Source of the DNA: Bacteroidetes bacterium 2013_40CM_41_45
Lineage (GTDB): Bacteria > Bacteroidota > Bacteroidia > AKYH767-A > 2013-40CM-41-45
NCBI GenBank assembly: GCA_002215675.1
Contig: NGFH01000009.1
Location: forward strand, 361,501-425,500
Length of the DNA: 64,000 nucleotides
Direction: 5' to 3'
A program made the translations under genes and the position numbers. Below, one piece after another: positions 59,663-64,000 of the stretch. The notes beneath the pieces are model-generated. The model saw nothing but the letters and a program-made list of their open reading frames with translations, searched no databases and was not told the DNA's origin. Positions within the stretch are counted from its first letter, which is position 1. The number at the start of each line of letters is the position of its first letter.

Positions 59663-60736
59663 ATGAAATCGCCAGGCAAGAATTTTTCACGACCGCTTTT
59701 AAGATGGTACGCGGCAAACAGGCGCGACTTACCCTGGAGGAAAACGAAGGACCCGTATAAAATCTGGCTGTCCGAAATTATACTTCAGCAAACAAGAGTA
59801 AACCAGGGGCTGCCGTATTATTTAAAGTTCGTTAAAAAATTTCCTGACGTCCATTCACTTGCAAGAGCAGAATTAAGGACCGTGCTTAAATTGTGGCAAG
59901 GGCTTGGTTATTATTCACGCGCAAGAAACCTGCATACCGCTGCAAGGTTTATTGTTAAAGATTTGAATGGAAAGTTTCCTTCATCATATTCTGAATTGAT
60001 AAATCTAAAAGGAGTAGGGCAGTACACGGCATCTGCTATAAGCTCGATAGCATTCAATGAAAAACGTGTTGTAGTTGATGGAAATGTGGAGCGCGTTTTA
60101 AGCAGGTATTTTGGAATCAAAGAAAATATTCATTCCCCAGGTGGAAAGAAAAATTTTTATGCGCTGGCAACGGAACTGATGGCTCGGCATTCGCCTTCGG
60201 AATTTAACCAGGCCATGATGGAATTCGGAGCATTGCAATGCGTACCCGTTAGCCCGTCCTGCTCTCTTTGTCCATTGCGCGCAAACTGCGTGGCGTATGC
60301 CAGCAATAAGGTTAGTAAGTTTCCGGTAAAAAAGGTAAAGCCAAAAATCAGGAACAGGTACTTTGATTATTTCATTATCAGCGAAGGAAATACTGTATAC
60401 CTGAGGAAAAGAACGACAAGCGACATATGGAAATCACTATATGATTTTCCATTGGTAGAATCAAATAAACACCTGCCATTGACACAATTGATAAAAAGTC
60501 TTTCGACCGAAAAAGTATTAAAAGATATTACCCTTACTGATGTTTCCGGAGGTGGCAGAGTTTATCTTCACAAGCTTTCGCATCAAACGCTTAATGTACG
60601 GTTCTGGAATGTGAACCTGAAGGGGAGTAATTCTGAAATAAAAATCCCCGGCGTAATTAAGACAAACCTTAAATCACTCGGCAGCTTTCCTTTCCCCCGG
60701 CTTATTGAAAGATATGTAAACGAGGAGGTTATCTGA
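59663..60736 (+). CDS. mutY: A/G-specific adenine glycosylase MutY
   Basis: 357 aa. It removes adenine mispaired with 8-oxoguanine. The catalytic Glu segment is IILQQTRVNQGLPYY. The helix-hairpin-helix LKGVGQYTASAI precedes the catalytic Asp in VDGNVERVLSRY. The [4Fe-4S] ligands are C-x6-C-x2-C-x5-C in CVPVSPSCSLCPLRANC. The NUDIX-like C-terminal domain follows (YFDYFIISEGNTVYLRKR). It starts the mutY-ssb-gldE-gldD cluster, a conserved Bacteroidota order. Confidence 0.97.
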   Translation: MKSPGKNFSRPLLRWYAANRRDLPWRKTKDPYKIWLSEIILQQTRVNQGLPYYLKFVKKFPDVHSLARAELRTVLKLWQGLGYYSRARNLHTAARFIVKDLNGKFPSSYSELINLKGVGQYTASAISSIAFNEKRVVVDGNVERVLSRYFGIKENIHSPGGKKNFYALATELMARHSPSEFNQAMMEFGALQCVPVSPSCSLCPLRANCVAYASNKVSKFPVKKVKPKIRNRYFDYFIISEGNTVYLRKRTTSDIWKSLYDFPLVESNKHLPLTQLIKSLSTEKVLKDITLTDVSGGGRVYLHKLSHQTLNVRFWNVNLKGSNSEIKIPGVIKTNLKSLGSFPFPRLIERYVNEEVI

Positions 60737-60782
60737 CGCTTTATCGGGCTTGAATTATACCATGAAAGTGATGGTATAAATC

Positions 60783-60812
60783 TTGGAAGGTGTTATTTTT
60801 TTTCTATTTTTG
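60783..60812 (+). promoter_or_regulatory. Promoter of ssb
   Basis: TTGG at 60783-60786 as a partial -33 box, an 18-nt spacer, then TATTTTTG at 60805-60812, a full -7 match. It lies 30 nt before the ssb ATG. Confidence 0.6.
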
Positions 60813-60842
60813 ACGGTCTATTAATCACTAAAACCTAAAACT

Positions 60843-61271
60843 ATGATTGGTGTAAACAAAGTAATTCTTTTGGGTAATCTTGGAAAAGACCCGGAAGTCC
60901 GCTATCTCGAAGGAGGTATTGCCGTTGCTAAGTTTTCTCTGGCAACAACAGAGTCGTACAAAAATAAAGAGGGCGTAAAAGTAGAGCAGACCGAATGGCA
61001 CAATGTTGTATTGTGGCGCGGCCTTGCAGAACTTGCTGAAAAAGCGCTGCACAAAGGAAGTACGGTTTATGTGGAAGGCAGAATCCGCACCCGTTCATGG
61101 GTTGACAAGGAAGGTGTTAAAAAATATATGACAGAAATAATGGGCGATAACATCAGCATACTCTCAAGAAAAACAGATGCACCCGCATCGACTCCTGCCG
61201 ATACGAGCCATGCATCTGAACCTCCTGTAGTAGAGACCAGTCCCACACCTGCCGACGACTTACCATTCTGA
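60843..61271 (+). CDS. ssb: Single-stranded DNA-binding protein
   Basis: 142 aa OB-fold protein. The start MIGVNKVILLGNLGKDPEVR and TEWHNVVLWRGLAELAEKAL are typical SSB. The Thr/Pro-rich linker (APASTPADTSHASEPPVVET) is followed by the acidic tip ADDLPF, which recruits repair proteins. Normal length. Its own promoter and terminator separate it from mutY and gldE. Confidence 0.98.
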   Translation: MIGVNKVILLGNLGKDPEVRYLEGGIAVAKFSLATTESYKNKEGVKVEQTEWHNVVLWRGLAELAEKALHKGSTVYVEGRIRTRSWVDKEGVKKYMTEIMGDNISILSRKTDAPASTPADTSHASEPPVVETSPTPADDLPF

Positions 61272-61288
61272 TTAAATTTATAATAGCG

Positions 61289-61327
61289 GAGTGCAGGGTA
61301 TGATAAACTCTGCACTCTTGTTATTTT
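61289..61327 (+). terminator. Intrinsic terminator of ssb
   Basis: Perfect 8-bp stem GAGTGCAG / CTGCACTC, 13-nt loop, followed by a T-rich tail, 17 nt after the ssb stop. Confidence 0.8.
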
Positions 61328-61354
61328 AGCACTTGTCAATTTAAAGCCTGAACG

Positions 61355-63310
61355 TTGGATATTCCCGAAAGCGGCCCGCAGCTGTTATTTATACTCCTCG
61401 AAATTATCCGCACACCCCTTTCTGCAGGAGTATTTGCCGAACTCTTAATCATTATTTTTCTTCTCTTCTGTTCCGCATTTGTATCGGCTACAGAAGTGGC
61501 TTTTTTTTCGCTGAAGCCCGCGGAGCTGGGGCTTCTCAAAAAATCAAAGCACAAGACAGACCAGCTTATTCTTACTATGCTTACCCATCCCAAGCGTTTG
61601 CTGGCTTCGGTTCTTATTTTCAATATGCTGTGCAACATTTCCATGATTGTGCTTACTACCGTGTTAATTCAGCATGCCTTTTACCTCGATACCAGTCCTG
61701 TGCTTGCTTTTCTACTGCAGGTTGTTATTGTTACCCTGCTGATTGTTTTGTTTGGCGAAACCATTCCCAAAATTTATGCTCAGCGTTTTGCACTTCAGAC
61801 AGCCCGCTTTTTTGTGATTCCCATTTTTATAATTGATAAAATACTCACCCCGCTTAGCTACCTTCTTGTGCGTTCTTCCACTTTGATTGACCGCATCACT
61901 CGCAAAAGATACCTGGAAGTTACGTCCGAAGAGCTGGCTCATGCCATTGATATCACTGCCGATAAGTCAACTCCGGCAGACGAAAAAAATATTCTCAAAG
62001 GAATTGCCCGCTTCACCAACATTGATGTGAAACAGGTGATGACGGCGCGCACCGATGTGGTTGCGCTTGACATACGCATGAAGTTCCCGGTAATATTTTC
62101 AACGATTTTCGAATCGGGATATTCCCGTATGCCGGTCTATGAAAATACATTCGATAATATAAAAGGTATCCTGCATGTAAAAGATTTGCTTCCGTTTGCC
62201 CAACATAAAGAAGATGCCGGCTTCGACTGGAAAAAAATAATACGCCCGGCTCATTTTGTTCCTGAAAGCAAAAAGATAAATGATTTGCTGCGCGAGTTCC
62301 AGGACAAGAAAACACATCTTGCCATTGTGGTGGACGAATTCGGTGGTGCATCGGGTATTGTAACCATGGAAGATATCCTGGAAGAAATCATTGGTGACCT
62401 GCGCGATGAGTTTGACGATGAACAGGTGGAATACTCCAAGCTGAGCGAGACGGTTTTTGTTTTTGAAGGGAAGGCATTACTGAATGATGTGGCGCGCATA
62501 ATGAATTTAGAACGTAAGTTATTTGATACCGGAAACGAAGAAGTGGACACGCTCGCAGGATTGGTTCTTGAACTGAAAGGAACATTGCCTGCGCAGAACG
62601 AAGTGATTCAATTTAAAAACATGAGCTTCACCATTGAATCAATGGGTAAGAAAAGAATTAAGCGGGTAAAGATTAGTATTAACGAGCCGAAAGAACCGGA
62701 TACAATTTCGTCTTCACCCTCAGCATCCGGTGGCAGTGATAATATTGTGTATTCATTGCTGCTCATCGCTTCAGTTTTATTTGCAGGATGTGAGGAAAAC
62801 TATACACCTCGCCCGCGCGGCTATTTCAGGATGGAATTTCCGGAGAAAAAATATGAGCGCGCCCAAACCGGCAACTGCCCCTATGTTTTTGAAATACCTG
62901 TTTATTCAACGCTTGTTCCCGACACTTCCAAAGAAACTGAACCATGCTGGTTCAATCTTGAGTTCAGTAAACTTAATGCCACGTTATACCTGAGCTATAA
63001 AAAAGTAAACGGCAACCTGGGTGCATTAATCGAAGACCACCACAAAATCACCATGAAACATATTTCCATGGCATCGGGCATTAACGAGGAAACGCTCACC
63101 GACCGTAAAAAAAATGTTTACGGGGTAATACAACATGTAAAAGGAAACGCAGCATCACCTTTGCAATTTTATGTCACCGACAGCTTGCATCATTTCCTGC
63201 GCGGCTCGCTTTACTTTTATGCAATACCTAATCCTGATTCTATTGCACCTGCGGAAAAATTTGTTACCGAAGATATAGACCGGCTGATTAATACGTTGGA
63301 GTGGAGGTAG
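61355..63310 (+). CDS. gldE-gldD: GldE-GldD fusion (CBS/DUF21 membrane protein plus gliding motility lipoprotein)
   Basis: 651 aa in one uninterrupted frame. Residues 1-450 are GldE: DUF21 membrane helices (AELLIIIFLLFCSAFVSATE), a CBS-domain pair (MTARTDVVALDIRM, VPESKKINDLLREFQDKK), VVDEFGGASGIVTMEDILEE and a CorC-type C-terminal domain. Residues about 465-651 are GldD. A hydrophobic segment ends in a lipobox (SVLFAGCEENYTPRPRGYF), then come the GldD hallmarks GYFRMEFPEKKYE and FYAIPNPDSIAPAEKFV. GldD is required for gliding and T9SS function. The start appears to be TTG at 61355. An in-frame GTG at 62747 could also start a separate 187-aa GldD. Confidence 0.88.
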   Translation: MDIPESGPQLLFILLEIIRTPLSAGVFAELLIIIFLLFCSAFVSATEVAFFSLKPAELGLLKKSKHKTDQLILTMLTHPKRLLASVLIFNMLCNISMIVLTTVLIQHAFYLDTSPVLAFLLQVVIVTLLIVLFGETIPKIYAQRFALQTARFFVIPIFIIDKILTPLSYLLVRSSTLIDRITRKRYLEVTSEELAHAIDITADKSTPADEKNILKGIARFTNIDVKQVMTARTDVVALDIRMKFPVIFSTIFESGYSRMPVYENTFDNIKGILHVKDLLPFAQHKEDAGFDWKKIIRPAHFVPESKKINDLLREFQDKKTHLAIVVDEFGGASGIVTMEDILEEIIGDLRDEFDDEQVEYSKLSETVFVFEGKALLNDVARIMNLERKLFDTGNEEVDTLAGLVLELKGTLPAQNEVIQFKNMSFTIESMGKKRIKRVKISINEPKEPDTISSSPSASGGSDNIVYSLLLIASVLFAGCEENYTPRPRGYFRMEFPEKKYERAQTGNCPYVFEIPVYSTLVPDTSKETEPCWFNLEFSKLNATLYLSYKKVNGNLGALIEDHHKITMKHISMASGINEETLTDRKKNVYGVIQHVKGNAASPLQFYVTDSLHHFLRGSLYFYAIPNPDSIAPAEKFVTEDIDRLINTLEWR

Positions 63311-63319
63311 ATAAATCCA

Positions 63320-64000
63320 TCACCTCACCACGGAAATCTTCCTTGTAATAATTGCCTCTCCAGCTTTAATGCGGCAGAGATACATTCCCGTTTCAAACTG
63401 CGAAACATCAACAGTAAGTTCGTGGCTTTGGGGAATACTGCTGTAGACCATTTCACCCAAAGAATTATAAATTTCAACCACTTCAATTTTTAATTCTGCA
63501 TTCTTAATTCGTAATTCTTTTGAAGCCGGATTAGGATAAACATAGCTTTCATTGCTAAGGAAATTCGCCGGCTCAACAGCAGTATTCGGGTCGCGGTCTA
63601 TAGTGGCATTTATCATCAGGTCGTTGGTTTGGCGGAAGCGATAAATTGCCCATGTGTGATTGGTAAGCACTTCAAAGGTTCGGTTTGAGATGGGCTTGCT
63701 GATGTTTTCGCCAAGAATAATATTCGCACCGCCCATTTGCCATTCAACAAAGAAACCTCCCGAGTCAATCATTATAGGCGCGGAGAGAATTACATTGTTC
63801 CATGTTCCGGCTACCACCGAAGTGGCAGGAACCCAGACAGAATCGAGCATATTACCGGGCAACCCATTGGGGCCACCGCTTTCATAGAGCTTTGCGGCAA
63901 ATCCTACGTTTGATGCATTAGATACAATGTAGAAATGTAATTGCTTAACACGGCATGGAAAAAACGGGGGGACAAACTGAACCCCGGCACCGCCATTGCC
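63320..64000 (-). CDS. Secreted protein with T9SS type A sorting domain, 5' partial
   Basis: The frame is open to the right edge of the window, so the N-terminus is missing; the ATG at 63862 is internal. About 227 codons are visible. The first part (GGAGVQFVPPFFPCRVKQL, then SGGFFVEWQMGGANIILGEN) is a beta-rich domain of a large secreted protein. The sorting domain starts at YPNPASKELRI and ends IITRKISVVR. A degenerate heptamer array (63491-63518) lies inside it. The stop converges on gldE-gldD with 9 bp between. Confidence 0.82.
   Translation of the reverse strand, partial: GNGGAGVQFVPPFFPCRVKQLHFYIVSNASNVGFAAKLYESGGPNGLPGNMLDSVWVPATSVVAGTWNNVILSAPIMIDSGGFFVEWQMGGANIILGENISKPISNRTFEVLTNHTWAIYRFRQTNDLMINATIDRDPNTAVEPANFLSNESYVYPNPASKELRIKNAELKIEVVEIYNSLGEMVYSSIPQSHELTVDVSQFETGMYLCRIKAGEAIITRKISVVR
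63491..63518. repeat. Degenerate 7-nt tandem repeat inside a T9SS sorting domain (4 units)
   Basis: Units taattct, gcattct, taattcg and taattct. They encode ELRIKNAEL immediately after the NPASK turn, the same place as the TTGGTCA array in the gene at 31675. Confidence 0.75.

Overview
The window is a chromosomal stretch from a member of the Bacteroidota, probably a free-living or environmental lineage. Three things support this: ten genes encode secreted proteins ending in a type A sorting domain of the type IX secretion system (T9SS); the last gene cluster is the Bacteroidota order mutY-ssb-gldE-gldD; and many genes have the TAnnTTTG -7 promoter box typical of the phylum. There is no rRNA, CRISPR array, intact insertion sequence, prophage or plasmid backbone. 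One tRNA gene (Phe, GAA) is present. I could not assign a genus.

Layout. 1-2426 is the 3' part of a GH3/serine-hydrolase fusion. 2440-8023 holds two proteins of unknown function, two orphan response regulators, tRNA-Phe and a secreted S74-chaperone protein. 8266-10297 is coaX plus an outer-membrane protein. 10777-16407 is a cluster of four secreted-protein genes with a 50-bp repeated leader, one gene being truncated by the second leader copy. 16558-24351 is housekeeping: rpmH, an aquaporin, a peroxiredoxin, a ZIP transporter, two methyltransferases, plsY and envelope proteins. 24648-30237 has a large sortilin-like beta-propeller, a secreted protein and a pentameric ligand-gated channel homologue. 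30292-31264 is an AT-rich nuclease module between direct repeats. 31318-33523 is a cobalamin-riboswitch operon. 35419-45000 is mostly one minus-strand series: fbaB, accD, an LpxL-type acyltransferase, a STAS protein, a T9SS cargo, rnz, a BadF-type kinase and ccmBCD. 45062-58433 holds tamL, an rRNA methyltransferase, recN, fabI, a GlmU-like protein, tsaD and tamB. 58699-64000 has mutY, ssb, a gldE-gldD fusion and two further T9SS cargoes.

How the parts relate. The secreted proteins need the T9SS, and GldD is one of the gliding/T9SS accessory proteins. TamL and TamB form the outer-membrane assembly module. LpxL-type acyltransferase, PlsY, FabI and AccD supply envelope lipids. CcmBCD serve cytochrome c maturation.

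Most unusual features. (1) Tandem arrays with a constant 7-nt period but a different unit at each site fill whole intergenic spacers and twice lie at the same point inside a T9SS sorting domain. (2) Palindromic interspersed repeats are inserted in frame in two conserved enzymes, TsaD and the THUMP methyltransferase. (3) S74 self-cleaving chaperone domains sit between the cargo and its T9SS signal. (4) A cobalamin riboswitch controls a secreted beta-propeller and a small membrane protein with no TonB receptor. (5) gldE and gldD are fused. (6) Paired TAGGG-N4/5-CCCTA palindromes lie beside the LuxR-type regulator gene and again upstream of the secreted-protein cluster. All calls come from reading the sequence; no database search was run.
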